Shown here piece after piece: positions 1-11,100 of a stretch of DNA of 64,000 nucleotides; the first letter of the stretch is position 1, and every line of letters begins with the position of its first letter. Source of the DNA: Boletus sp. NGJ (Eukaryota; Basidiomycota; Agaricomycetes; Boletales; Boletaceae); assembly GCA_019096195.1 (NCBI GenBank), contig JAGTXK010000219.1, positions 620,001-684,000 of the forward strand, written 5' to 3'. Below the pieces are notes generated by a model. It saw only the letters and a list, made by a program, of their open reading frames with translations, searched no databases and was not told the DNA's origin. The position numbers and the translations under genes were made by a program.

Positions 1-489
1 CCACTGGAGCTCCCGCTTGGCCATGATGGACGCCTTTGGGGGGAACATTCTGCGTGAACGTCGAACATCAAACGTAGATCGGACCAAGAGGCAAGTGAGA
101 AGAAACGACAACAACAACAAAAAAAAGAAGGCACTGACCTCGCAAGGTACAAAATATCGAGCATGCTCTGGTGGTTCCCGACCATGACAGCTGGTTGTGT
201 TTGCAGATATTCCTCGCCCTCTACCTCCACCTCTAATTCGAGCGCACGACTGACCAAGTTATAGAAGGTCCGTGCGACAACATAGTTGACGTCGTGTCGA
301 CGGCCGACAAGGGTCATGCCGACTGCTACGACAATTCCCCATGTTGACACGACGGCAAGACTGCCCAAGAAAATGCTGACTCTCCAGTAATAACGACCGA
401 CTGGGGACATATTCGCGATGGAACGGAATAAAAGAACCGGGAGAGAGATGTAGGCCAAGGGCTTCACGACCAAAGCAAGAAAAGACATC
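1..489 (-). CDS. SLC1: 1-acyl-sn-glycerol-3-phosphate acyltransferase (partial, runs off left edge)
   Basis: Acylates lysophosphatidic acid to phosphatidic acid at the ER membrane, a core step of glycerolipid synthesis. The start at 489 reads MSFLALVVKPLAYISLPVLL, followed by a second hydrophobic stretch (IFLGSLAVVSTWGIVVAVG), so the N-terminus has two membrane segments. The conserved acyltransferase block NHQSMLDILYL carries the NHxxxxD catalytic motif. An intron at 50-138 (GT..AG) interrupts it, and the next exon continues RMFPPKASIMAKRELQW, a typical PlsC/SLC1 follow-up block. The C-terminal half lies outside the window. What is seen is the start codon, TM segments, motif and splice sites; the gene name is by family resemblance. 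Confidence 0.88.
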
Positions 490-700
490 TAGCGAGTGGT
501 ATGTGGTTAGGAAGATGATGTATCGATGGAGAAATTACTACGCACGCCGAGTCCAGCAGCGTGCCGCTCTGGCTCTTGGGGAGATGTGGGAAAATGGGCA
601 TGTTTTCGTTCTTACCTGATATGGAGTTACTCGCTGGTCAAAGGGTCTCAATTGCTATAGGTTGTATGGCGCAGACACACCCTACACTACTTGCTGTAAA

Positions 701-1953
701 CTACCTTTTGCCTCGCAAGGATTTACGGCGACTCTGCCCCTCATCTTCTGGAGAGGTTGAAGTTGATACCTTTCTTTTCCTCCCCCTCTTGATGTTTGCT
801 TGACGCGGTACCTCTTCCTTTGGTTGCCCCGTGGCATCGTCTCCTCTCGCGCCCTCATCCCCATCACGCTGCCTTGTTGAGTGCTTTGCTGTCTGACGGC
901 TGGTAGTTGGTCGTGTTTCATCTACGGGATGACGGGCTTTGGTAACTTTCTTCTCAAAAGACATATTGTCCCAGCCACCTTTATCGGCCATCGTCTGGAT
1001 GACATCCCAGCACTTTGCAGACACCCTTTGCACACTGAGGCGGCCGCGGGTGACCAGAGGCATGACTTTCAGATACCCGTTTCAGGAGCCCGCCGACGAT
1101 GAAATGGATACCGCAGAGGCACGATACCTTTGATGGCATTAATACCGTCCTCCCCCACATAGCCCACTGCTTCGGGGAGTTTGGCGGAGGGAAGGTCGGC
1201 AAGGTAACGAAGCAGGGACAACGGGACGAAGTGTCGTGCCCGTGATACAAACCTTGCATCCACCATAAACCACCTAGGGTTGTCCTTGTCCGATTTCTAG
1301 CGACATAGCGAGGTAGTGAGTAATTGCAGATGATCGCATAAACCCCTCACCTCATCGAAATATGGATGTGCACTGGCTAGCACATTATTTCTCGGAAGGA
1401 ACAGGCCGAACAACACTAACCTGTCCCATGCGGTATCTGTTCATCAGCTAATCAGTCGGTAGCAACGAATTCCAGAATTTGCGACAGGCATACAATCTGG
1501 GTAAGCCTCTTTGGAGACCTAAAGATAATTAAGCACAGGACTCTGGAGCAACAATGCGCAGCACACCTCGGCAAAACCAGCGACGCCTAGCTTTTCGCAT
1601 GAGATTCATTTGGCCGTTGCACACACGTTATTTACTGACCTGGGTTCTTACAGCTGGAGTGGTAGAACAGAATCTATGCGAGCCTTCACAAAACAGACTG
1701 TGCATTAGGTACCGGCTAACCTTGTCTCCGAGAACCATTTCTTTCATGAGATTCCTTGCTTCATAGTTGCGAACGCCTTCCCACGGAGTAAATCCCACTG
1801 ACTGAAAGTCGTCAACGCTGAACTGTTGGGACGGGAATAGTGAGCGGACATGCATAGTGCTGTGTGGGGACATGCCTTGACATCTTTGCCTTTGACGATG
1901 CGTGAATCTGGCTCTGCCTTCATCAGCCAAAACTTTTGTGTAGATTCCTCCAT
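701..1953 (-). CDS. EVE-domain protein (THYN1-like), nine exons including five microexons
   Basis: EVE (formerly DUF55) domains are PUA-like folds that bind modified nucleobases; the eukaryotic relative is thymocyte nuclear protein 1. Exons by splice-site reading: 1876-1953, 1721-1822, 1640-1673, 1567-1586, 1494-1518, 1421-1436, 1351-1372, 1128-1296, 701-1065. These total 831 nt (276 residues plus stop) with consistent phase. Blocks seen: STQKFWLMKAEPDSR, FTPWEGVRNYEARN, ILFYHSSCKNPG, GVAGFAEVSKEAYPDYTAWD, then PRWFMVDARFV. The C-terminal ~95 residues are a basic, disordered tail (RGRKRKVS), probably nuclear. Intron 1 (1823-1875) uses a GC donor (AAG|GCATGT). An alternative start lies at 1968, adding five residues. 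Family assignment is strong; cellular role is inference. Confidence 0.85.
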
Positions 1954-2307
1954 CTCGTTGAGTCTCACAGGGGAATGCAGACACAGAATATTCGCACTCA
2001 GACCGACATCTGCCCTGGAAGCCGCCGCATCCCAAGGGCGGGCTGTGTTACAAGCTGTATGGTATGTAGCGCTATAGCGTGCTCAACTTCTGCCACTGGA
2101 GGACATCCGACGTGGCGCGGATCATCGTAGGAGCGGGGGACCGACAATGTGACCCTCGGCTGCAATATCTATGCTTCTGCTGCGGGGCTGAGCCTGAATA
2201 ACGCAGCAGGCTCTCATCCTTCAAAATTGCTGTGAACAGTGCCCACACCCCTAGCGGGCCCCACTCACTATAAGTTGGTGTCGTCGGGCTTCAATTACCA
2301 TTAAGCA
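1954..2307. other. divergent intergenic region between the EVE and stomatin genes
   Basis: About 350 nt lie between two divergently read start codons, so it should contain both promoters. I see no clear TATA box, repeat or additional gene here; long open frames reading through it are out of phase with the EVE exons. Confidence 0.5.
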
Positions 2308-3684
2308 ATGTCGAACGCCAACGGACTGGACCTCATTGACCGCAAGGACCGTATTCCTTCCCCGAGTTCATCTCACGGGAATGTCGTCGACCATGACGCC
2401 CCTCATGGTATGTATCCCCCATCCACTCAACACCATGGACTCAAGATCTGCAGTCACAGAGGAACATAGCCCTTCGAAGCGCCAGGCTGCAGAGGGCAAG
2501 ACCCACGTAATCAACGTGCAGCCTATCAAACGCAGCGAAATGCAGGTAGGTCTGTTGCAATCTTCACAGCGCTTGACTCGCTGATATGATCCTGGCCCAA
2601 GCCATCGTACGCCCAGGATCTGGGAACTGGCGAGGTACGCTTGTCTTCTGGCTGCGTTCTCCTCCCATTCTGTGCTCACAGTTTGCGATGCATTTAGGTG
2701 ACGCATGGTGTATATGGCTCGTTGATTCAGAGCCTTGGTACTGTCGTTGGATTGTTTGGTGCCGTCCCATGCTGCCCGTGCCCGAACCCCTTCCGTAACG
2801 TGCAACAGGGTAAGGGGCATTTCACTCATCGCACACTTTTTGCCTCACACCGCTCCAAGGTTCGGTCGGTTTGGTCACACGTTTTGGCCAATTTTACAAG
2901 TCCGTGGACCCCGGTCTCGTCCAGGTTAACGTCTGCACGGAATCTCTGCGGATTGTCGATGTTAAAATACAAATCAGTCCCATCGGCAGGCAGACCGTTA
3001 TCACACGCGATAATGTCAACGTCGAGATGTGTGCCCTGTTCCACATGCCTCCTTCGCATGCTCTGTGCTAACTTTGAAAACAGTGACTCTGTGATCTATT
3101 TCCAGATCACGAACCCGTACCGTGCTGCTTTTGGTATCACTGACCTTCGTCAAGCACTCATCGAGCGTGCCCAGACGACCCTCCGTCACGTCGTCGGTGC
3201 TCGCGCGGTCCAGAGTGTCGTCACCGAGCGCGAAGCGATCGCTTTTGAAATTGCAGAGATTGTCGGCGACGTTGCCGATAAGTGGGGTGTCGCCATTGAG
3301 GGCATCCTCATTAAAGACATCATCTTCAGCCCTGAGGTATCCGCCTCGCTGTCTTCTGCCGCTCAGCAGAAGCGGATCGGAGAATCCAAAGTCATCGCTG
3401 CACGTGCTGAAGTTGATTCCGCCCGACTCATGCGTCAGGCTGCCGATATCTTGGCTTCACCTGCTGCTATGCAGATTCGTCAGCTCGAAGCGTTGCAGCA
3501 GATGGCTCGGTCTGCGAATAGCAAGGTCGTCTTTGTGCCGATGCAGCTTCAGAGTGACATCGTCGGCCAGTTGGCGAGTGGCAACCAAATCGCTTCCGGG
3601 TCGGCCATCCTTGGAGAAGACACTGGTGAGGTTCTCGGTGCAGCTGGTCGCGCTGCTCTTTGGAACAGCGCTTCAAACGTATAA
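2308..3684 (+). CDS. stomatin-family SPFH/band 7 protein
   Basis: SPFH proteins oligomerise on the inner face of membranes and organise lipid and protein microdomains; fungal stomatins occur at mitochondria or plasma membrane. The start MSNANGLDLIDRKDRIPS is followed by introns opening at GTATGT, GTAGGT, GTACGC, GTAAGG and GTGTGC. A hydrophobic hairpin (SLIQSLGTVVGLFGAVPCC) follows a Cys/Pro segment PCCPCPNPFRNV, likely palmitoylated. The SPFH core then reads GLVTRFGQFYKSVDPGL, QTVITRDNVNVEIDSVIYFQ, RAAFGITDLRQALIERAQT and TLRHVVGARAVQSVV. The C-terminal helix QRIGESKVIAARAEVDSARL-like region and DILASPAAMQIRQLEAL complete the family pattern. About 368 residues, full length. No operon context; it is divergent from the EVE gene. 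Confidence 0.93.
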
Positions 3685-4332
3685 GTCGTGTAACCAATCC
3701 CATTTCCGATACCTCCCCTATTCCACTATGTCCTTTGTTACGACTTTCGTCTCCTGAGTACCTTTTTTCGCCGACCGACTTGTACTGCTTGACCGATCTA
3801 TGTTGTATTTCTGATGTTGCTCTTGTTGGAGAGTTGCCTCCTAGTAAGTTACGTGCTTTATATACCGCTCAGTGTAGCTTCGATTCACTATGATTATGAC
3901 TTGCGTGACAGTCGAAAACAGGTTCAACAGGGCTACCATGGGTACCACCTATGTAAGAATGTGCAACGGAATACAGTCGGCCAAGAAACATCGAGACACT
4001 TGATTCTGTGCACTTTTGCCCAAGGGAATGAGCAGTGCTGCAGGAATACAAAACAAGAACAAACGAAATAAACTGACGACGGAGACAAGACAAAACGTTA
4101 TATACGAGTGCGCATGTCGAGAGCGATCAAGGGTAACAAGAGCAAAGCCCGATAGATAATCCGATGTGTTAATAATTAGTTTGTGGGTCCCACCAGGAAG
4201 TTGGGTAGAGTGGACTCGGAAATCGAAGTTAGCACTCTCAAGGGGAACAGGAAAGTAACTATAAAACGAAGTCAAAGCTGGAACATGGCGAGAAGAAGTA
4301 TTAGAGAATTGGATAGAGTAGCATTAAGGTGT
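3685..4332. other. convergent 3' flanks, no gene seen
   Basis: The stomatin gene and the RRM protein gene end towards each other across about 650 nt. The stretch is AT-richer than its flanks and has no coherent coding potential; the small open frames in it lack recognisable domains. Probably two 3' UTRs and terminators. Confidence 0.5.
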
Positions 4333-7314
4333 TCAGCAAGAAGTGTTGCGCTCAGTGGGTTTGACCGTGGGTCTCCATGGGCTCCTCGAGTCCAAGTCGA
4401 GACTCGCCAGCGTACCATTCAGATCATGAATGGGACCTTGCTCCTCGTGCGCATCGTGACGACTAGAGCGTCCCTGGGAAGAGGTCTGGCTAGAGGTTGG
4501 TCGAGAGAATGGCTCTTGGCGGGCACTGGAGCAGCTGGATTCAACCGGCCGATTGGAGCCATCAAAGTATGGACCATAATGGTGGCAGCCGTTGTTGGAG
4601 AGCCGGAGCGAACCATTGGAACGGTCGGCAATTGTATTTCCATCCAGCATATCCGAGTCAAATCTGGGAGGGAAGGTGTTCAGGGTCTGCGACAAGGAAT
4701 CTGCGGTATTAACCAAGTCAACAGAGCCCCTTTTGCGATCATCGAGCATGTAAGCACTGGGTTCTGGCGAGAAAGGCGAGAAAGATAAGTGGAGCTGCGA
4801 TCTGATCTGGTGCTGATCTGTTGCCTCCGGGCCCATTGGCGAACGCGCGGGAAAGGAGGTCGCATACGTATCATACAATGTGTGCGCGTTCACGGCTTCG
4901 CCACGAATTTGGTTCGTCAGGAATGTCCGAAACTTTTCGTCAGACGCCGCGTTCCCTCCAAACTCGGAATCAGCCGTCGTAGGTATATCTAGACCACTGA
5001 CTCCATTCGCCCCATTGACACCGAGCTTTTGCAGAAGTTGAAGAGCCTGTTCAGGAGATAAGGATACATGGGCCGAAGCTATCTGAGCTTGCAACTGCGC
5101 TTGGAATTGTGCCTGAAGGGCGGCCGCCTGTGCCGCCTGCGCTGCCGCCTGTGCTGCTTTATCTGAAAAGATTATCAATGACAACGATGGCATGCGAAAC
5201 GAATGCATACATTGACTCCTCCCCCAACTCAAACGAATCCTGCTTCCACCAATTGGGAAGCCTTGCATCTTTTCAATAGCTCTTTCTGCGTCCGCCTTGC
5301 GAACAAACTGCACGAAGCCACAGTGCTTTCCGACGGGGACTTTGACCTGTACGTATGTCACATGAGCGGAGGGTACAGAGATGAAAGAATGGATCACCCC
5401 ACATAGTGGATATCTCCAAACGGTGCAAAGAATGTTCGCAGTGTGTCTTCAGAGATCAGAGGTGATAAGCCTCCCACAAACACGGTCGTGTTATATGGAT
5501 CGGTAGAAGTGAGCTGTTCGCCATTTGGTCCGATTAGGTTCCCAAGAATCGCGCGTGCTTGAGCGTGGTGCTTCCAAGATTCTTCTGAGATCATGTAACG
5601 TGGCAATGCACCCTCATGAGAGTCTTGCGCAACACCCGAGGTAATCGATGAAATACCGGCAGCGTTGTTCCCCTTTGCCACGGAACCATATTGTTGTGAG
5701 ACTTGCGCTAGTATGTTTGGAGCGAGATTGACCATGTCGTCCGAAGATGCGGAAGTAAGAGCACCAGATGAAACACTAGTACTCGATCCAGAGCCGAGAG
5801 AGGGGACAGACCCTGAGCCACTTGTAGTGAGCGAGGATCCAGATCCGGAGGATCCGACCGGGGTTGTCGAGGAGGCGGGCCCTCCACTTCTTGAAGAAGC
5901 CATCGGGGAGGAGACACTTCTTACTTGATTGCCGTTCGGCATTGGTATCGACACTGTCAAATTGCTGCCTCTTGAATCAACTGCGCGGGTATTAACAGGA
6001 AACTGGACTAATGGAAGGTCCAAAGAAACCTGGTGTGGTTTGAACTTTGCCGTTGCAGGAGAAATCCGCACTAAGAGACCATAAATCAGGGGTCAGTATC
6101 AGGATTCAAGAGGGAAAGTGACATACTGGGGCGAGAAAGGCAGTACAGGCCGTGCATCTCAATGAGGGCACGCTGCTGGTCTGCCTCGTCGGTGAATCTA
6201 TAGTGGATGTCTTCAGCGACAGGTAGTTTTAAAGCAAAATTTCCGCTCACCTGACAAAACCATATCCCCTAGACACACCGGTAACTGGATCGAGCATAAT
6301 TTTCGCACTCTTACAGCTAAGGAATGGGCGGATGAATTTGGGTTCACGATCGTTCCGTAAACCAAGGACTGGGTTCCGAAATACTGCCACTAGGTCGGAG
6401 TTGGACGTTTCAGGTGCGAGGTCGCCAACAAAAATACTATATTCCTTTGGATACTGCTGTTGTGCAGGAGATACGACTGCACCGGAAGTCGAAAGGGCAG
6501 ACGTGATGGAGCTAGAAGTCGAGGATGCCCAATTAAGCACAAGTGGTTTGCTCGAGTTGGGCATTGTGACGGGAGGTGCGCCGCCGTTACCGTTGACCTG
6601 GCTAAGTACCGATGCCGCGACAGAAGGTGATGGGAAGGTCAAGAAGCAGTATCCCGGGTTGTTGGCTGGTTGGCCGGAAGTATCAGAGGGAGCACTAGGC
6701 ACCCTGATGCTAACAGGGTCCCAACCCATCAGGCCACAAACCTGTTTTGCGTACTCTTCGTCCATCCAGGGTTCGAGATCACCCCACCAGAGAGTGGAAA
6801 GGAGCAAAACAGAGTTGGAGTTGCCGGGCGGGGAAGGCGTACCTGAGACAGCCGACTGATGGTCGCGAGGAGTGTGAATGGACGGACGTATGAGCGAAGA
6901 GTCGCGCTGCTCGACGTCTGAGGGAGGACTGTGGTAGGCCGAGGTGGCGGAGAGGGTGGCGGGGGGAGTGAGCGCAGGAAGGGAACGGTGGTGGTTGGAA
7001 GGAGAGAGATGGGGAGAGGAGAAGGAAGGTGTGTGCCTGTTGGATAAAGCGGACCAAGTGTCGGCTTGAGGGGGAGAGTTGAATTCCTTGTCCTGCAGAT
7101 GCATTCCGTAGCGGGAAGTTGCCGAAGTTGCCGAATTGGCGGGATGCACGGCGAGCGTGTGTGAGAAGTGTCGATCTAGCGGGGCTGTGTGGCTGGCGAT
7201 GGCACGAGTGGAGGAGTGATAGTGAGAAAGACTGATCTGATCGACGTCTGTAGGGGAACGAGGGTTGGCAAGCTCAAGGGGATGAGAAAGATCATGAGAA
7301 TCGAGGCGGGACAT
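4333..7314 (-). CDS. three-RRM RNA-binding protein (Nam8/Ngr1/TIA-1 type)
   Basis: Likely a poly(U)-binding mRNA stability or splicing factor. Three RRMs are visible in order: a divergent RRM1 (LWWGDLEPWMDEEYAKQVCG ... GYCFLTFPS), RRM2 (YSIFVGDLAPETSNSDLVAVF with SAKIMLDPVTGVSRGYGFVR), and RRM3 (TTVFVGGLSPLISEDTLRTF with VPVGKHCGFVQFVRKADAER and IRLSWGRSQ). This order and the WWGDLEPW opening are hallmarks of the yeast Nam8/Ngr1 group. N-terminal ~150 residues are Ser/Pro-rich. The region after RRM3 is Ala/Gln-rich (QAAALQAQFQAQLQAQ), then disordered. Introns interrupt near 6080-6250, 5394 and 5165. About 900 residues. The start at 7314 (MSRLDSHDLSHPLELANP) is the first ATG of the frame; an upstream 5' exon is possible. 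Confidence 0.88.
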
Positions 7315-8147
7315 GAGAGGGGAATGAAGTGAGAGGGGAGCCCTCTTTGAAATGAAGAGAACAAACGACTAACTACTGCACGAAAGCGAGTCTGAAGAGG
7401 AGAAAAACAGGCAGGCGCGACAGCAATGCGATGCGATGCGAGCGAGATGGGAGCGATTGCGTGTTTAGACAAGGGCTAAGATAAGAGGAGGCCGCTTGGG
7501 GAGGAGAGGCCTGAAACGAAAATTGGAGACAATATACATCCCTCGCGGAGAGTCTGCGGTCGGAGTTGGGAAACAACCGTCAAGGCTCATCTGACAAGTT
7601 CAGCATGTCCTCAACAGCCATGGAGTTAAGTTAACTGACCCAAACCTGGACAGCGCCATCCGAGCGGTACTGCGCGGCAGGCAGGCCATGTCCCGGTTAG
7701 TATTATTTACAGAGCTGCCTCGATTCAGCACACAATAGCCAAGACACGCACCGCTACTCGCCCGGAATGGCGAACAATGCAGCCATCGCCGTCTGGTCTG
7801 AGATCGACGTACTTACCTGTCCATCCTAGAAGAAGCCTCATGAACTGTCCTTGCCTTTTGCGGGTCCATATGGGTCCCACCGTGGCTGTGTGATTCAGCT
7901 CACTGGCAAAGTACCGTCGCATCGTCGACAATTTGTCGTGAAACAATATTCGCCCGCAATTTACATGTCCTTTCGTCTAGCACTGTGATTCTCTAGATCG
8001 TGCCAGTGCCAGGCCCTTGTTGAACTGTCTGACAGTGACCCTCAGGGATGTCCATTACATAAGCAACAGATACAGCTTGCGGATTCTCGCACGGGCGAGC
8101 CTGTCCCGCGAACACGTCCCGCTCTCAGTGGTGGGCTCTCGCTAGCC
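7315..8147. other. divergent promoter region between the RRM protein and the RasGAP
   Basis: About 830 nt separate two divergent starts. On the minus strand the first ~150 nt upstream of the RRM gene are strongly pyrimidine-rich, as is common around basidiomycete transcription starts and 5' leaders. No TATA box or other gene stands out. Confidence 0.45.
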
Positions 8148-11100
8148 ATGCCAATTCGCAGACCGTCCGCGTCAGCTGGACACCCACAAGCTTCGTCGAG
8201 AGCGCACAGAAGCAACGATTCTCACCATGGTCTCGCAAATGGTCTCTCCCAACCCCCATCCATCGCCTACTCAGCCGCTTCCGCAACCCCACAGCAGAAA
8301 AACGTGCAGGCACTCATCAATAGAATAAAGAACAAGGTCCGTCCCCTTCTTTACGTGTCTTTCCCCTTCCCACCAAATGTCATATCTCCGTCCCGTAGCT
8401 GCCCGTCAATTCTGGTCTTGCCTTGGACGTGGTCGAGGGTGATCCAGCCACCCAAGGTGCCGTCGATGCTCTTGCCGAGCTTGCATATGATTCCCTCGAT
8501 ATTATTGCCTGGTCCCTCAGCGAGCTCCTTGAACGACTCGCAAAGGTCCGTCACTTCCACCACCATTCACACTCCATCCTTGCCTCACCTACTCGCTGAA
8601 TAGCAAATCGACGCCGCTGGAGCAATGACCACGGAGGCACTCCAATCCCAGTTATTCATTCTCAAGATCTTGTCTGTGTCCATGTTTTCTAGATGGAGCC
8701 CTCGTCAAGAAGACCACCCTCGATCCGGTTCACGTGCAAGCAAACCAAGCTCAATCTCTGGACGCATACTCAGAAATAACAGTGCTTCTATTCCTTCATC
8801 CAGTACATGGCACTCTAGAAACGCTCACAAACCGTCCTCGGAATTCTCAACTTCAACGCCGCCTCTTCCCTGGGCAGAGATAGATCCACTCGACGACAAC
8901 TGTGCACGCTACGTTTTGAGCGTCATGGTTTTATATCTTCGACAAACTGCCGCTCCAGAGAGTCGACTTATGTCTTCCTCCAACCTTGCTCCTGACGCTT
9001 CCCTCCACGATTTCGAGTCCGTCGACATACCTATCTCGGCCCCGGACGAACAGGCATGTGACGGTCCTCCGTTACCCCCTCATATTTCCCAAGCATCAAA
9101 ACCTCTCCTCAAATTTAAGCTTTCTGCCACTTCCTTCCAATCCTCAGGCGCCGCTTCCGGACAAGGCCAGTCCAATCGCGCATTTCATTTCGAGCGCACT
9201 CACATGGCACTTGTCAAATCGACGATGGCCCTTAACATCCTCATAAGCAAGTTTGCTGGTCGTATAGTATATTGTTTATCTGCCTCGAATTGGATGGTAG
9301 TGTTCCATCGCATTCGCACGAAAATTCACTATCTCGCAAACACAGCCGAGGACAACCCAGACACCGTCGATTTACTGCTCATGACCCATAGTGCCATGGA
9401 CAGATCGCGGCTTGTCCAAGTTCTACACGAGCTGTCGTCTCTGCTCGTAAACATGAAAAAACAGGCCCAAGCAGCGGTCGCGATTCCCCTTCGCATGGCT
9501 TTGTGGAACTGGGTAGAACTTTATCCTCAGGAATACAACGAAGCTATTCGTACGCGAGGGAAACTTGAAGGATCGGCCGAACGAGTCTTTGATCTGTTCT
9601 ACATCGCCAATGAGCCTGGTCGAGAGCGAGCACTCTGGCCCACGCTGACCGTCCTCTCCTCTTTGTGGACTGATCGATTGACTACCGATTATCAAATCGA
9701 CACCCATTCCCGCACTCTAAACTTTATGCAACTCCAAAAGTCTTCTTCCCATCGAAAGGTAAGTATGCTCGGCTCTGCTTCTGCATTATTTACTCAATTA
9801 ACACAGCAGGATGTCCGGTTTGTGGAAGATCTTGTCCGACACGTAAACACACATTCAAAGTTGTCGGATATCGCATTTGTCTGTGCTATCGACATATGTC
9901 GTGCAGGTTTCAGAATATCGCCCGAGGGTGAGTTGCCACTGAGACACCTCGCTACGGATATCGCGCATGAGATCAAGGTACGATATGCACTTTGGAAGCG
10001 TAGTGTGCATGACTCATCGATCTGTAGATGGCTATAGTGGCTGGCGTGAAACAAAAACCATTCTGGGATTCAATCGACGAAATTGACATTGGGACATATG
10101 CGGAAGCGCTTGTGGCAATATTCCGGTTCCTCCCAGAAGATGAATCGGTTTCCCTTTTCGTATCATGTCTGGAACCTGAGCGGGCGGACGCTGTCAAGAT
10201 CTGTGCTATCAAGGCTGCATCAATCCTTGCATCAGAGGTATTTCTTCATGGAAAGAAATGTAGATGGAGTTTTATATGATGTTCTAGGCGGCCCGCCTTC
10301 CGTGGCAACCTTCAATGGAGAATCTCCGAAGGATCATCGCAGTGAGATCCAGAAGGATTTACGAGGTACCATCAATTGGCTTCTTCGTATCGCCGTTGCT
10401 CACGTGTTTGGTTAGACCGCTTCGATACGTCGCAGTGAGGTCGATACGAATGGCAATGTTAGAAGGGCAGCGGCACGGCCGAAAGCTAAGCGCTTCACAT
10501 CAGAAACTCTGACGGACAAGGACCTCTTGCTCCTAGCAATTCTGGCCCTTTGGCGTGCGGACCTCAGCTACTCTATGCTTCCGGTAGACGAAGAGGACTC
10601 GCTTCAGTGGAGCATCACATTTACACGTATTTGGGATTCTGAAGCAGATACCTCGGTCAAGATCTCTGCAGCAACAACTTTCCAATGGCTCGTGGATTTG
10701 TTTTTCCGAATGTCCCCCGAGGATCCTGACTACGCCTATTTCGAGGACCGGTTAAAGCAAAGTTTGTGAGTGACATGTCATCGTTCCTACTACATTCCCG
10801 GCTTAATTTATCAATAGGGCCACTGCACTCTTGTGCCAGTCAAAGAAGCTTCTCATGTGCAGACTTGAGCCCGACAGCCAAAGGCTTTGGATATCTGTGT
10901 GTCATCAGGTTATGGAGACGTACCATAGGAAAAGTCAGGTACATGAATCGCTTTGTCTGAGTGCGAAATAGCTCACGCGAAGTACAGGGTGATCATGCAA
11001 AACGGCTACAATTTAACCCTGACCGTGTCCCAGCCTTTGCTCTAAGTGAAATATCCTTCCTCGTCTCACTTACCTCCGTGAACAGTGAGGTCTCGCAGCT

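Noticed and set aside
4183-4788. 201-codon plus-strand frame
   Set aside because: Antisense of the C-terminal disordered exon of the RRM protein.
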